Source: Amaurobius ferox
Lineage: Eukaryota > Arthropoda > Arachnida > Araneae > Amaurobiidae
Direction of reading: 5' to 3'
DNA length: 64,000 nt
Assembly (NCBI GenBank): GCA_951213105.1
Contig: OX578139.1
Span: 72,975,184-73,039,183 of the forward strand
Shown here: positions 11,230 to 23,137 of the stretch, in pieces
Position numbering within the stretch: the stretch's first letter is position 1
How the letters are laid out: each line of letters opens with the position of its first letter
The notes under the pieces: generated by a model
What the model was told of the DNA's origin: nothing
Seen by the model: only the letters and a program-made list of their open reading frames with translations
The model's database searches: none
Position numbers and translations under genes: made by a program

Positions 11230-11304
11230 AGCAAGTTGGCTTCCCTGCCAGACCAATAGGGCTGGTGGGGGTAAAAGCAAGCTGGCGTCCCTGCGAGGCC
11301 AATG
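11215..11304 (+). repeat. Two-copy 45-bp tandem repeat
   Basis: Two adjacent units beginning GGCTGGTGGGGGT and ending GACCAAT/AGGCCAAT, inside the gypsy internal region. Small indels and substitutions separate them. Confidence 0.7.
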
Positions 11305-11903
11305 TTACGATTTGGGTTCGGACAGAGAGAAGAAACAAAGGACTGGTGTTGGCTAGGCCTTTCGAGATACACATAGAAGCAACTTTAAGTGAAATTGATT
11401 AAGGTAATTCTATGCTAGTAATCTAAAATTGTAAATTATGGAAAAATGCATGTGAATTGTAGTGTTTTTAATATAATTAAGGTATTTCTATATGTTAGTA
11501 GTATTGTAATGTGTTCAAGAGTGAAAATTGATACATCTAGTGTGTTAGGCATAATTTTGGTTTATAGTATGATTTTGTTTTACGTGTGAATACTAGAAGT
11601 GGAAATTGATAATTAGTGTTTGAAGAATAATTTTGTTTTACAGTATGATTTTGTTTTAAGTGCTAAGCAGTAGAAGTGGAAAATTGGTAATTATTGTTGT
11701 AGAATAATTTAGTGTTTATGGCAATGTACTTTGGTGTGTGGAATTTAAATTTGGATAATTATTACGTAATGTTTCGATCTTGTCACTGGCTCATAGAGGA
11801 ATTCTGGGTTGCAGAAAGCATGGCCTGTGTGTGGGAATTTCCACTATGGGGAGAAGGTGCAGAATATGGACTTTCCAGTCATAGTTGATCAACGGATGGA
11901 CTG
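11305..11903 (+). other. 3' non-coding part of gypsy element
   Basis: AT-rich DNA with no open frame of note. A pair of related blocks containing TTTTGTTTTA near 11,575 and 11,640 is a weak internal repetition. No pol remnants were recognised. Confidence 0.5.
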
Positions 11904-11919
11904 AAAAGTAGGGGAAAGG
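11904..11919 (+). promoter_or_regulatory. Polypurine tract of gypsy element
   Basis: AAAAGTAGGGGAAAGG ends directly at the TGTTACG start of the right LTR, the expected site for plus-strand priming. Confidence 0.8.
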
Positions 11920-12302
11920 TGTTACGAACCCCTCTGTGTCCATGCCAGGAAAACTGGGAAAGGTTATTCACGACCATCTTACTTCTCCGAGAGTTGTGCA
12001 GATGGCCACGCAATTTGATACTGCGGTCTGCGGGGGTAAAGGGCCAGAAATTGGAGGGGAGGGTGATGGCGGTTGGAAGAAGAAATACTTGCTTGCTGGA
12101 CTCTGATCTCAACGGATGTTCGGACTCGCGGAGTCCGGAGTATTATAACGTGTCGATTTGGATCAGTGTACATATCTGTAAATAGTTCAATTAATAAATG
12201 TGTCTTGTGATTTATGAAAGCGTTTTGCCTAAGCATACAAAACGAACCACCGAACGGGCTCAAGCCGATAAGCAATTGGAAATGAGAGCCCAGTTCGTTA
12301 CA
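11920..12302 (+). repeat. Right (3') LTR of Ty3/gypsy-type element
   Basis: 383 bp, TGTTACGAACCCC to GTTCGTTACA, so the ends are imperfect inverted repeats. Followed by the CAATA duplication at 12,303-12,307. Includes ATTAATAAATGTG near 12,190 as a likely polyadenylation signal. The 139-codon minus frame here is a shadow. Confidence 0.88.
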
Positions 12303-12307
12303 CAATA
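12303..12307. other. Target-site duplication CAATA, right
   Basis: Exact copy of 5,545-5,549, closing the gypsy element. Confidence 0.85.
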
Positions 12308-13239
12308 CTTTCTCTATACTATTTGAATGAGAAAGTACATTTTTCCAGTTGAATGACAAAGTAAAAATATCTGTAGTGTCTTTAATAGTTTTCTTCATAG
12401 CTCATTTTATAGAAATTTTGGGGAAATGCCGTATCCAATTACGCTTATAAAAACGTAATTGAGAATGTAGAAGCTGTTCAAGTGTTAATATAGATTTGGC
12501 ACCTTAAAAAGTAGTTATTTATGGTAGAAGCTGCTTAAAATTAAATCCTGAAGTGTATAATTAATCGAGTTAGCAAATGATAAAAAAATAAATAAATCTT
12601 CGAATACATTTATGCTCTGTTAATTAAAATTAAAATAAAAAAGTGTTTTGTTAATTAAGAGCAAAGGCTTTCATCTTATTTAAAATTAAAATATACATAA
12701 AAATCACGTTTTATAATTTTCTTTTATTTTCGTATTCACTTAAAAGTCTAGCCAGGTTAAAAAAAGCATATTATTTCGGAATATTTATTTAATTTCAATG
12801 AAATATGTTATGAGAAATTTCATTTTCAATTTGAAATTTTTTGCAGCTTTAATGGCATTCAGGTGGAACATTATTTGTTTCATGGAAATTAATTTTTAAA
12901 ATTCAAATGTACACTTTTTCTCAACAGAATTTTATTGAACTACTAACAGGAACAAACCAGCTTTTCCTAGTAACGTAGTTTAATAAAATATGTCTCGTGA
13001 TTCTTTCACAATTTTGATATTTTTTCTACTACAAATATTATTTAATTAGTATTCACAGAAACTTTTTTTGTCTTTAAGAAACTATATCAATTTTATAACA
13101 AAGAAAATACTGGGAATGGGTCTCGAGCCCACATCATTATAAAATGTCAGACATTGAGGAGTGTTTCTGATATACCAGGAAATTCCCTGTTTGTTAATAC
13201 AGTTCTGATAATGTTTTAAATAAATCGGAACAGAATTAA
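12308..13239. other. AT-rich stretch, nothing recognised
   Basis: Very AT-rich with no open frame over 60 codons and no repeat partner noticed in the window. Confidence 0.45.
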
Positions 13240-14542
13240 CAAGAAAGATCAATCATGCTTAAAGCATTGATTATGAAACACTTTCCAACCTCAATGCAAT
13301 TTTATTTAAAAAAGCCTAAAATGCAATACATTCCTCGGTAATATTTTAAAACTTATCACAATACTACATTAATTTATTATATTTGAAAATTTTATCCTTC
13401 ATTGAAAAAAATGAACTTCATTCAAATGACGGCATTGAAATATAAATTGCCTGGTTTAAATATTTCTAAAATGCGATACATTCCACAGTAATATTTTTAA
13501 AACTATCATAATACTACGATAATTTATTATATTTGAAAACTTCATCGAAAACAACTGAAATTAATTCAAATGACGTCATAGAAAAAATAACACGCCTGGA
13601 TCTCTCTTTAAAAACAACATTTCATTCATAACTTTCTCCCATTCATTTCATTCATTACAATACTATAATAATTTATTTTATTTAAACATTAAGATTATGG
13701 AGCTACAAGTAATTAAACTCTATGCTTAAAACTTCATCGAAAAAAATCGTCCTTCTCTTTATAAAATCAATTAATATTTCATTCATATCAGCCATGCAGA
13801 CTCCATTGGCTAAATTATTTTGTGTTAAAGAAATACATCAATTCTAGTACAACTCATTCTACATATTTTACTGTTTACATTTTACATAAGTGAAAAATAG
13901 GTTTCGTTGTAGAAATAATCAAATTTGGATGCTCACTTAAGCTCAAATATATTGTATTTGCGTTGTTTCAGTATGTAGATGCACAGAATTTAAGCAAAAA
14001 TAAAGTAGTATTAGGACGGATACAACACTCAATATGAATTAAAAAGAACTTAAAAAATCACGATTTTGAAAGGAGATGGTGCCATATATCATTTTGAAGT
14101 GGGTCATGTGATCTTTTCATATCATGTTCAAGTGATCGTTTCATATAAGAGGTGTAATTATTGTTTTAATTTTTATTTAAAAAACTACTGAATATATTTC
14201 GCTGAATTTTTTTTTATATATTTTATGGAACAATTTAAATATTACCTAAAATTTTCGAAACAATTTGTGAATTTTAAATCCGCTTAAAAAATGTTTGAAA
14301 AATTAGGTCCCATAGGGCTGAATGTATTTCATTTTTTCAACCCGAGTTCAATCCAAAACTAATTGGGTGATATTATTCATTTATATTCCCATAGGTCCTA
14401 CAGACCGTCAGAACAACATACTAAAATTACATTTTGATTAAATCATTTTTACGGCAGTTATCGTGCTACCGGACAGACAGACAGACAGACAGAATAAACA
14501 AAGTCATAAACACTTTTCAACTTTGTTGTAAAGTGTTAAAAA
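13240..14542 (+). mobile_element. Repeat C, copy 1 (full length, about 1.3 kb)
   Basis: Matches 16,384-17,685 end to end at almost the same length (1,303 and 1,302 bp). Starts CAAGAAAGATCAATCATGC and ends TTGTAAAGTGTTAAAAAT. Just inside the ends, AACACTTTCCAAC and the reverse complement AACACTTTACAAC form short terminal inverted repeats. It carries a CAGACAGACAGACAGACAGA run near 14,473. Non-coding, so a non-autonomous TIR element whose transposase is not visible here. Other copies are at 60,541-63,021 (minus, split) and 63,470-63,890. Confidence 0.75.
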
Positions 14543-14661
14543 TTTATAGCTTTACCACAGGTGAAAGGTAAGTTGATACAGGCAGCAGTATAATGCATTG
14601 ATTAGTATTTTTAGGTTTTGTCAGTTTTTATTTCTTTAAATCCCTTTTAATTTTTGGATTA

Positions 14662-15631
14662 TTACTTTCCTTTACATAATGTATTAGGATAGTATTATGA
14701 CGGGGTCGAAAATTCGAATTCGAGTTTTCGACGGGAGAGCACGCTTCAAGCATCCCTGATCACGAATCAAACATTTTTGAGGCGATGTCTGTGTGTGTGT
14801 GTGTATGTGTGTGTGTGTGTGTAAAAGTATGTGTGTGTGTGTGTGAAAGTATGTGTGTGTCAGTGAGTCTGTGGAGACGATATCTCCCGAACAAATAGAG
14901 CGATTCGAATGAAATTTAGTACAAAAATCACAATCCGCAAATACTGGAAGCCTATTGTTGTTAAACGTAATTTAATGTTCAGAACCCCCCTAAATTTTCG
15001 AGTGAAATTTTGAAAAAATCATCAAAAAATCAAAACCTTCAATAAAGTTACGCAAATACCCATTTCTTATGTAATTTTTCCTTGGAAAACTATTGACATA
15101 AACTTTAGAACGCTAGCATGAACCGTTCTCGAGATATTGCACATTTTAAAAATAAATTTATCAAGAAATCTCATAATTAAAAAAAATATATTAACTGTTG
15201 AGAAACATGTTCACTGTTCATATGCAATATCATGCGATAAATTTGGTGACATCATTCTCGTGGATCTAGCTCTTTCCATTCATGAGAAAATATACTTTGA
15301 GTAATACTTTTGTAATTGAACGCCAATAGTTATTTATCTGCTATAAGAATAACGTATTTCTCCGTCCATAACGCTTGGCGAGATTTTGGCGTCGAATTTA
15401 ACGGAATGTCGCCAACTTGGCGACTTTTTTAAATGTTGCCAAATTAACGAAAATGTCGCTAAATGGACAAAAATGACACTTAATCAATGAAAATGACGAC
15501 TACTTGACGAAAATTCAATATCTTGGAAAGGATATAAATATCTACTATAAGAAAAACCTATATTTTATTGTAAAAGTAGTAAATTCATTGCATTATATAA
15601 GGAAAGTCATGTGTTGCCCACATCAGATTTT
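14662..15631 (+). mobile_element. Repeat A, copy 1 (near full length)
   Basis: Begins TTACTTTCCTTTACATAATG and ends with ATATAAGGAAAGTCATGTG, TTGCCCACATCAGATTTT. The ends give imperfect terminal inverted repeats around ACTTTCCTTATATA. After the start come GGGTCGAAAATTCGAATTCG, a GTGATGTCTG(TG)n run (14,783-14,860), then GATATCTCCCGAACAAATAG and ATGAAATTTAGTAC. Closely similar to 54,769-55,691. The distal part has an internal tandem of AATGTCGCCAAATT-like units near 15,400-15,500. No coding capacity. Confidence 0.75.
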
Positions 15632-15884
15632 GTTCTTCTGGATTTATTCATTTGTTTCTCCTTCCTCACACCAGGTGACAGCACCTCTGCATAGCTCTGT
15701 TCATTTAATCAGCTTTCTGCACGTTGTTAATTAATTTGGCAGATGCTTCTTTACTTGCTCTCACTGAATAATAAAACAGTGTGTTTTCAAAATGACCGTA
15801 TATTTTATACAATATGTTCGCGCAGTTTTTTTTTTTTTTTCATGTTCCATTTCTGAAAACGCAGAGTAAAGTATAGGACAAGTA

Positions 15885-16245
15885 GTGTGATGAGGTCGAC
15901 AATTCGAATACGCGTATTTGACGGAAGACACATTTAAACACGAATCAGTGTTTTAAAGGTGATGTCTGTGTGTGCATGTAGGTTCATATATGTTATGTAT
16001 GATGTATGTGTGTGCATATATGTAAGGGAGCGTTGTATGCTAATATGTGTATCTGTGAGTCTGTGGATCCCCATATGTCGCGAAACGCAATCAAATGTTC
16101 GAAACATCCCCCTCCCGGTTTCGAATGACATTAAAAAAAAATCATAAAGAATTAGGACCTTTAATAACGAATAATAAATATTCATTTCTTATGTAATGTT
16201 TAAATTTTAAAGTAAGGAGACAAACTTTAGAACGCAAGTATGAAC
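15885..16245 (+). mobile_element. Repeat A, copy 2 (3'-truncated)
   Basis: Matches the first third of copy A1: AGGTCGACAATTCGAATACG, GGTGATGTCTGTGTGTG, AGTGAGTCTGTGGA, then sequence up to AACTTTAGAACGCAAG. The 3' part is missing. Frames such as 15,959-16,147 are simple-sequence artefacts. Confidence 0.6.
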
Positions 16246-16249
16246 ACTT

Positions 16250-16383
16250 GCAACTCATACAAAAAGAACGCTTCGGCAGACGATAATTAACCTGAATATT
16301 TCGGAAATGTTGCTGGAATTTTCATAAACGCCCGTAATGGATTCTATGATAGTTTGCTGAAATTATCAAGAAAGTAACTGAAA
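16250..16383 (+). repeat. Repeat F, copy 2, left half
   Basis: Contains GCTTCGGCAGACGATAATTA and ends ...GTAACTGAAA, where repeat C is inserted. Continues at 17,686 with GAGCAAAGGTTGC. Copy 3 at 45,585 is uninterrupted across this point (GTAGCTGAAAAAAATGAGC), which proves the insertion. Confidence 0.65.
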
Positions 16384-17685
16384 CAAGAAAGATCAATCAT
16401 GCATAAAGCATTAATTATGAAACACTTTCCAACTTCAAAGGAATTTTATTTAAAGATCTCTAAAATGCGTTACATTCCTCGGTAATACTTTTAAAATTAT
16501 CACAATACTACATTCATTTATTATATATGAAATCATAAAACTTGATCGAAAAAAATGAACTTCATTCAATAGACGGCATTGAAATATAAATTGTCTGGTT
16601 TAAGCATCTCTAAAATGCGATACATTCCTCGATAACAGTTTTAAAATTGCCATAATACTACAATAATTTATTATATTTGAAAAGTTCATCGAAAACATAT
16701 GAAATTTATTCAAATGACGTTATCGAAATATAACAAGCCTGGCTGTCTCTATAAAAGCAGCACTTCATTCATAAACATTTTACCATTAATTTCATTCATC
16801 ACAATACTATAATAATTTATTTTTTTTTGAAAACATAAGACCATGGAGATACAAGTAATTAAACTTCCTGCTTAAAACTTCATCGAAAAAATCATCCTTC
16901 TCTCTGTAAAACCAATGAATATTTCATTCATATCAGCTATATTGCAGACTCCATGAGCTAAATAATTTTGCGGTAAAGAAATGTAGCAATTCTTGTACAA
17001 CTTATTCAACATCTTTTGGCCTTCAGATTTCCCATAAGTGAAAAATAGGCTTCGTTGTAGAAATAATCAAAGTTGGATGATCCTTTATTCTCAAATATAT
17101 TGTAATTGCGTTGTTTCAGTATGTAGATACACGGAATTTAAGCAAAAATAAAGCGGTTTTATTACGGATACAACACTAAATATGAATTAGAAAGAACTTT
17201 AAAAATCACGATTTTGACACAAGATGGATTCCATATTTTACTTTGAAGTGGATCACGTGATCTCTTCATATAGTGGTCACGTGATCGCTTCATATAAAAG
17301 GTGTCTTTATTATTTTAATTTTTATTTAAAAAACTACTGAATATTTTGCTGAATTTTTTTTTATATATTTTATGGGATAATTTGAATATTTTCTAAAATG
17401 TTCGAAGTAATTTGTGAATTTTAAATCCGCTTAAAAAATGTTTGAAAATTTAGGCCCCATAGGGTGCGATGTATTTCATTTTTTCAACCCGGATTCAATC
17501 CAAAACTAATTGGGTGATATTATTCAATTATATTCCCATAGGTCCCACAGACCGTCTGAACAACATACTAAAATTTTATTTTGATAAAGTCATTTTTACG
17601 TCAGTTATCCCGCTAACGGACAGATAGACAGACAGAATGAACAAAGTCATAAACACTTCTCAACTTTGTTGTAAAGTGTTAAAAA
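16384..17685 (+). mobile_element. Repeat C, copy 2, inserted into repeat F
   Basis: Full-length C element (1,302 bp) starting CAAGAAAGATCAATCATGC and ending AAGTGTTAAAAAT, flanked by the two halves of repeat F. Comparison with the empty copy of F gives its exact limits to within the ambiguous A-rich edge. Confidence 0.8.
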
Positions 17686-17735
17686 TGAGCAAAGGTTGCA
17701 AAATGTTTTAGTGCATAAAAACCTAAATCGGCTAA
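17686..17735 (+). repeat. Repeat F, copy 2, right half
   Basis: GAGCAAAGGTTGCAAAATG resumes repeat F after the C element. Confidence 0.6.
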
Positions 17736-18089
17736 TATTGCAGAGGTTTGGACTTCAGGCGATGAATTCGCGACAGGTGCAACGATAATTAAAGCCGTGA
17801 AAAGGAATATTGATACTTTAATAATTAATTAAAGATTAAAATGTGTTAAATATTGGAGTTTAGAATTAATTAAAATTTAATAATTAATGATGGAAAATTA
17901 CTGTCTAACCATGCTGCGGGCTTCTATGCATACAGTTGTCTAACCCTTTGTAAGAAGGCCTCTCCTATAGGAGGTCCTATTACTACTAAATATAATGTTG
18001 AACAAACAAAATACTTATTGGGTACTCAAAAAATAATTATCTTTTATATACAAGTACATAGTTAGTAATGTTGATGAAGCTATTGAACA
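17736..18089. other. No recognised content
   Basis: AT-rich with a weak AATTAATTAAA repetition near 17,820-17,890; otherwise nothing. Confidence 0.45.
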
Positions 18090-18725
18090 TTTTGTATGTT
18101 GAGGTTGAAGGTACTGTGGGTAAATGAGCAGATTTATAAAGTGAGTGTGAATAAGTCATCCGGTTTGGACTAATAATTTGCAAAAATCGCCACATTTAAA
18201 TTTATGCGAAGTTAATTCAATGAATAACACATTGTCTATGTTGAAGTAAAAGGTACTGTAGATAAGTGGTCAGATTCATAAAGTCAGATGATAACTATAA
18301 GAAAATAAGGAAAATAAAGAAATGGAGAAATATAAGTGAGACTTGGTTGAAATAGAGACGGTGCGAAGCGGAATGTGATATTTCACACCTTCTCCAAATT
18401 TCACGTGAATGTGAATCCTGTTTGGACTAATAATTTGTAAAAATCACCACATTTAAGTTTATGCGAAGGAAATTCAATGCATAACACAATGTGTATGTGT
18501 GTAAGTTGAGGTAGAAGATACTGTGGATAAGTGAGCAGATTCATAAAGTCAGGTGAATAAGGAAAAAGAAATGGAGAAATATCATTGAGACTTGGTTAAA
18601 ATGTGGAGATGGTGTAAAGCGGAATGTCACACTTCACACCTTCTCCAAGTTTCACGTGAGTATGGATAAGTCATCCCATTTGGGCTAATAAATTGCCAAT
18701 GTCGCCATATTTAAAATTATGCGAC
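18090..18725 (+). repeat. 258-bp tandem repeat, about 2.5 copies
   Basis: The block TAATTTGCAAAAATCGCCAC, TTTATGCGAAG recurs at about 18,172, 18,430 and 18,688, exactly 258 bp apart each time. Other shared blocks are GTACTGTGGATAAGTGAGCA, AGAAATGGAGAAATATAAG and TTCACACCTTCTCCAA. Units are moderately diverged. No coding content. Confidence 0.8.
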
Positions 18726-18732
18726 GTCAATT

Positions 18733-19640
18733 CGTGGATCTTGTCCACCATTATTTCGCTGTGAAGGAAGTAAAATATTCTTATTATGTGGGGAAACTCA
18801 TGCGCTGCACACACGATATTTTGACTTTCTCTTATGTAATATTGAATAAGTATCGTTTTCATGAATATTATCGATTTCGAGATTTTGATGCCAATATATG
18901 TTTTAAGGCCTCTTGAAGATATTCTGACTATTTTTGGAGTGATGTCTATCTGTTTGTATGTCTGATGTCTGTGGGCGATATATTTTTTACGCGATAGCTG
19001 CTACAAATACTATTGGGTTATCATGAAACTTTATATCCGGCTTTGCTATAGAAAAATCTAGATAGAAATTTTTTGATTTCGAACGAAAACTTTTTAAAAA
19101 TGTATCCAATTTTTTTATTTTATTAACATGGCAGCATATTACAAAATTTGACAAAATCGTGCATAAAAGGGATTATTTTTGGCTCAATGGTCACAAGACT
19201 CCATAGTTTCAATCATTGTTATCAATCATTGTTGTCAATCATAGCCGCAATATAATTTTTGCGTTAGGGACGCTATTGTCACCCTCGGAGGAGGAGGGGG
19301 AAGTTACCCCCAGTGGTACATTGCCAAGTTTGTTATCAAACGAAAGATTTTGTCAGCCTTTTAAAGTGAAGGGTAATAAGCTATAATTGCAATCATTTGT
19401 TCAACAAAACCTATTTTTTAAAATTTTACTTGTAAAATTGAAATAAAAATCCAAAAATTTACTTCAAATTGGATTATAGTATGACAAAGTGGAGTTAGCA
19501 CCACACTTCATTTAATTTTTGTCTGCTAGTTTTTCATACTCCAGGAAAAAAAATATTCTTTTACTCAGTTTTAATACATTCAGTTACGAAAACGAATCTT
19601 TAAAAAACCGCGAACCATAAAAATGAAATTAATTCAAACA
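18733..19640 (+). repeat. Repeat D, copy 2, preceded by a degenerate A-type 3' end
   Basis: 18,733-18,830 resembles the 3' end of family A (CTGTGAAGGAAGTAAA, then GGGGAAACTCATGCGCTGC, compare GGAAAGTCATGTGCTGCC). Immediately after, ACTTTCTCTTATGTAATATTG and CGATTTCGAGATTTTGATG resemble an A/B 5' start. The D body then carries GGAGTGATGTCTATCTGTTT, GCGATAGCTGCTACAAATAC and a purine-rich GGAGGAGGAGGGGGAAG part near 19,288. D is therefore probably an older relative of A and B. The two small frames here (about 63-65 codons) are overlapping shadows. Confidence 0.6.
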
Positions 19641-19975
19641 GCTTCTTTTTAATATTTCTTTTTAAAATATCATTTACTAGGATTCCATGTTCCAAATTAG
19701 TGTTGAAGATACATCAGCGAATTAGAGTTCCTGAAGCTTTTGAAATTTTTATAGAAATTTAATTTATTCAATTTACTCATTTTCGATTCTTTTTTAAATT
19801 CCCAAAATTTTCTGAAATAAATGGAAAACCGGGAATTCAATTACGTTTATTCTTAGACGAAGAGTCGGAAAACTCGGTGAGACAGAATTTGAGCAAATAC
19901 GAATAGATTTTCAATCATAGATGCATACATATGTGTAAAAAGATAAAAAAAAAATATTATATTAGAAAACGTGCT
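19641..19975. other. No recognised content
   Basis: AT-rich, no open frame or repeat partner seen. Confidence 0.45.
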
Positions 19976-20170
19976 TTGGAATTTAGTTTAATTAAAATTT
20001 GGTATTTTAAGTGCACATCTTCTTGCATAACAAAGGAAAAGGAATGTTTGTATGTGTGTGTGTCTGTGCTGTCTGTAGTGGGAAATCTAAGCGTCACACG
20101 GCCATGAAATTTGATCTACAGGTAGTTCGGGACATGAGACTGTGCACCTCGGCGTATATTTTTATATTTT
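19976..20170 (+). repeat. Single-copy repeat with (GT)n and ATGAAATTTG block
   Basis: TTTGTATGTGTGTGTGTCTG, CTGTCTGTAGTGGGAAATC and GGCCATGAAATTTGATCTAC occur in the same order as the equivalent modules of families A and C. Probably a further family of the same design, present once here. Confidence 0.4.
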
Positions 20171-20689
20171 CATTCGAATTAGTGTTTTAGTTATTTCATA
20201 TTTTAGCATTTTCACACAAACCGGTTCCCTGTGCATACAGTCTGCATGCTGCCATGATTGGAGAGATCGAAGAACGCCATTTATAACAATGCTTGAACCA
20301 AATCCATAAGTCAATTCATTCATATTTATTTTTTTATTACTCATCGAAATTTGTATTTTCTGCGGTATCTGATATACATATCGCCGCATCTGAAAAATTA
20401 GGATTAGCACAATTCTATAATTTGGCTAATAGTTCAGTATAGATCATATAAAGCTTATATATTTAACTTTGCGTTTGAAAATAGGTTTAACTTTTGTAAT
20501 TTTTTAAGGGATATCATTAAGTTATCAAAAATCAACCAACGCAACTTCCTCGAAGTCCATGGATTCGAACTTTTTATCGGTGGATTTCACTGCGCATGCC
20601 CGCCTAAAAAGTACAGAACTGTGTCCCTCCTCATCGTTCCTTTGATTTACTCGTGATTTTTTTTCTTTGCCTTTGTGCAGATTGTCTTT
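20171..20689. other. No recognised content
   Basis: An 82-codon minus frame (20,162-20,410) has no motif. No repeats noticed. Confidence 0.45.
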
Positions 20690-22002
20690 GCCCTCCTAAA
20701 TTTTGAAATGAAATTTTAATGAAATAATCAAAACATTCAATAAAGTTACGTAAATAATTATGTCTTATGTAATTTTCCATTAGAAAACGATTGACATAAA
20801 TTTTATAATGCTAGCAATAACCATTCTCGAGATACTGTACATTTTTCAAATAAATTTAATCAAAAAATCACGTAACATTAAAACAAAATATTAACTATTG
20901 CGAAATATGTTCACTTTTCATATGTACTATTATCCGATAAATTTGTTATCATCATTATCGTGGATCAAGCAAGTTCCATTCACGAGAGAAGACACTTTAG
21001 TTTCGTATTTGGACGCCATCAGTCGTTTATCTACTATATGAATAAACTAATTCTCCGTCTGTAACGGTTTGAGAAATTTTGACGACGAATTTGGAGGAAT
21101 ATCGTGAACTTGTCGGGTTTTTAAATATTGTCAAATTCACGAAAATATCGCCAAATTATAAGAATGCCACCAAATTGATTAAAATGTCGCCAAATTCATA
21201 AACATGACGAAAAATTTGTGAAAATTCAATATCTTGGATATAATATAAGAAAAATGTCGCCAAATTGATGAAATGTCGCCAAATTGATAAAAATGACGAT
21301 AAATCAATGGAAATTGCGATTAATTAATGAAAATTTAATATTTTGGAAATTATATAATAAACGACTATAACAATTGCCCATTTCTCTGTTCGTCCATAAT
21401 GCTTGGCGAAAAATTTGGTGGAATATCTAAAACTTGGTCACTTTTTCGAATATTGCCATATTGACGAAAATGTCGCCAAATTGATAAAAATGTCACCAAA
21501 TCGATAAAAGTGAGGCTAAATAGGAAGCAATGCTTTGTTAATTTTTATTTCCTTCATATGACCTTCTAGTTTATAAGGAATGTGCTTCTCTCTTTTTGTT
21601 TGCAACACTTAACGATACATATAGCGAACTATGCGAATAATTTAGCGAAATATTGCCAAGTTGGCGATATTTAGAATGATGAAAATATAGGCACAATTGC
21701 AAAAATGACGCTAAATTAATGAAAATGATGCCTAATGGATAAATTTATTATTAAAATATTTTAATATATGGACTATATTATATATTGAGGAATTATCAAT
21801 ATTGATACTTGTTAATTTAGAGTTGCCTTAAATATAAGTTAATTGGATACGTATTAGTTTTAAATGTTGCCATTCAAATGTCAAATGCCAATTCAACTTT
21901 ACAAACACTGTGCTGTGGATCTTTTAATCATTTTTAACTGTGAAAGAAGTGAAGTCATTGCATCATATAAGGAAAGTCATGTGCTGCCCACTTCAGATAT
22001 TT
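20690..22002 (+). mobile_element. Repeat A, copy 3 (5'-truncated)
   Basis: Begins inside the family at CCTCCTAAATTTTGAAATG and runs to GGAAAGTCATGTGCTGCCC, ACTTCAGATAT. Contains an extended array of AAATGTCGCCAAATTGAT-like units (about 21,120-21,500), longer than in A1. Its end abuts the start of the B element at 22,003. Confidence 0.65.
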
Positions 22003-22762
22003 TTACTTTCCCTGTAATACATGGTAATGTATAGGGAAAGTATTGGAATCATGCCGAAAATCGCAACTCGAGTTTTCGACGGATCTACGCGTTTTGAGAC
22101 CTCTAGAGCAAGAAAAACTATTTTTAACCTGACGTCTGTGTGTGTCTGTCTGTGTGTCTGTCTGTCTGTGCAGATTTTGTACCCACTCTAACTAAAAAAG
22201 TAACTGACCGAATTTTATAAAATTTGATAGGTTAGTCACTTGTGGGCGAATCTGGTGCTGATTAGTCTTGGGGTACGATTCGGAATAAAGGAACCCGCCT
22301 TTATTTTGCAAAATGCCCGGCTTAAATTGCCTGTATGCACTCTAGCTGAAAAACTAAAGGACCAAATTTCACAAAATTCGGTAGATAAGTCGCTTGTGGG
22401 TCACCCTGGTGCTGATTAGATCATTTGGAAAAAAGATAACCTGCCTCTTTTTGCGAAATGGCCCGGAAAAATCTTCAAAATCTAAAATAAAAAATAAGTA
22501 TGCTTAAATATATCCATTAAATGCTAACTTTATACGTAATTTTTAACGGAGAAAAGAATTAGACCAACCCCATTACACTTGGCCTAGCCGGTCACGAGAT
22601 ATTTAAGTTTTTCCGTATTTTCCCTACGCCACCTCTGAAAATAAGTCCAGTTACCAAATGAGAACGAAAATTGAATTAAAAGTGAATTAAATTTAATTAA
22701 AATAAAGAGAACGTGTATATAAGTCTGCAGCGAAAGTCATGTGCTGCCCACATCAGATTTTT
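22003..22762 (+). mobile_element. Repeat B, copy 1 (full length)
   Basis: Begins TTACTTTCCCTGTAATACAT, AATGTATAGGGAAAGTATTG and ends GTCATGTGCTGCCCACATCA. Terminal inverted repeat around ACTTTCCCTGCA. Same plan as A (hairpin-like start, CGAGTTTTCGACGG, GACGTCTGTGTGTGTCTGTC run) but a different body. Near-identical partner at 61,259-62,015. Non-coding. Confidence 0.75.
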
Positions 22763-22764
22763 GT

Positions 22765-23060
22765 AACTGTTTCAGTATGACATAACGAACAAAAACTTCG
22801 CACTGCAGAATTAGCAATAGTTATATACAAAATAGATATATTAAAAATACAATAGTTATACAATAGTTATATTAAAAATTGTATTTCTACGTTTATCTTG
22901 CTTGGGGGAAAATTTGGCTCATGGAAAATGCAAAGAAGTATGGCAAATATCATTAAATTTGGAATAATTCTCTATCCCTGATAATTAAATTTAGCTTCTA
23001 TGATAACCCTTTTCGCTTTGCATTTTTAATGCATCGGTTTAATAAAAAAAGACCAAAAGC
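22765..23060 (+). repeat. Repeat I, copy 1
   Basis: Direct-repeat partner of 23,105-23,650: GTTTCAGTATGACATAACGA, GCAATAGTTATATAC, and a terminal TTTGCATTTTTAATGCATCG. Adjacent tandem placement suggests local duplication. Confidence 0.55.
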
Positions 23061-23128
23061 AATACATGCATTGGAATATAAAGAAGTCATCATTTATTAA
23101 ATTTTATTCTCATAACTGTTTCACAATA

Positions 23129-23137
23129 AAATAACGA
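23129..23137. other. SINE target-site duplication, left
   Basis: AAATAACGA, repeated exactly at 23,429-23,437. Confidence 0.85.
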
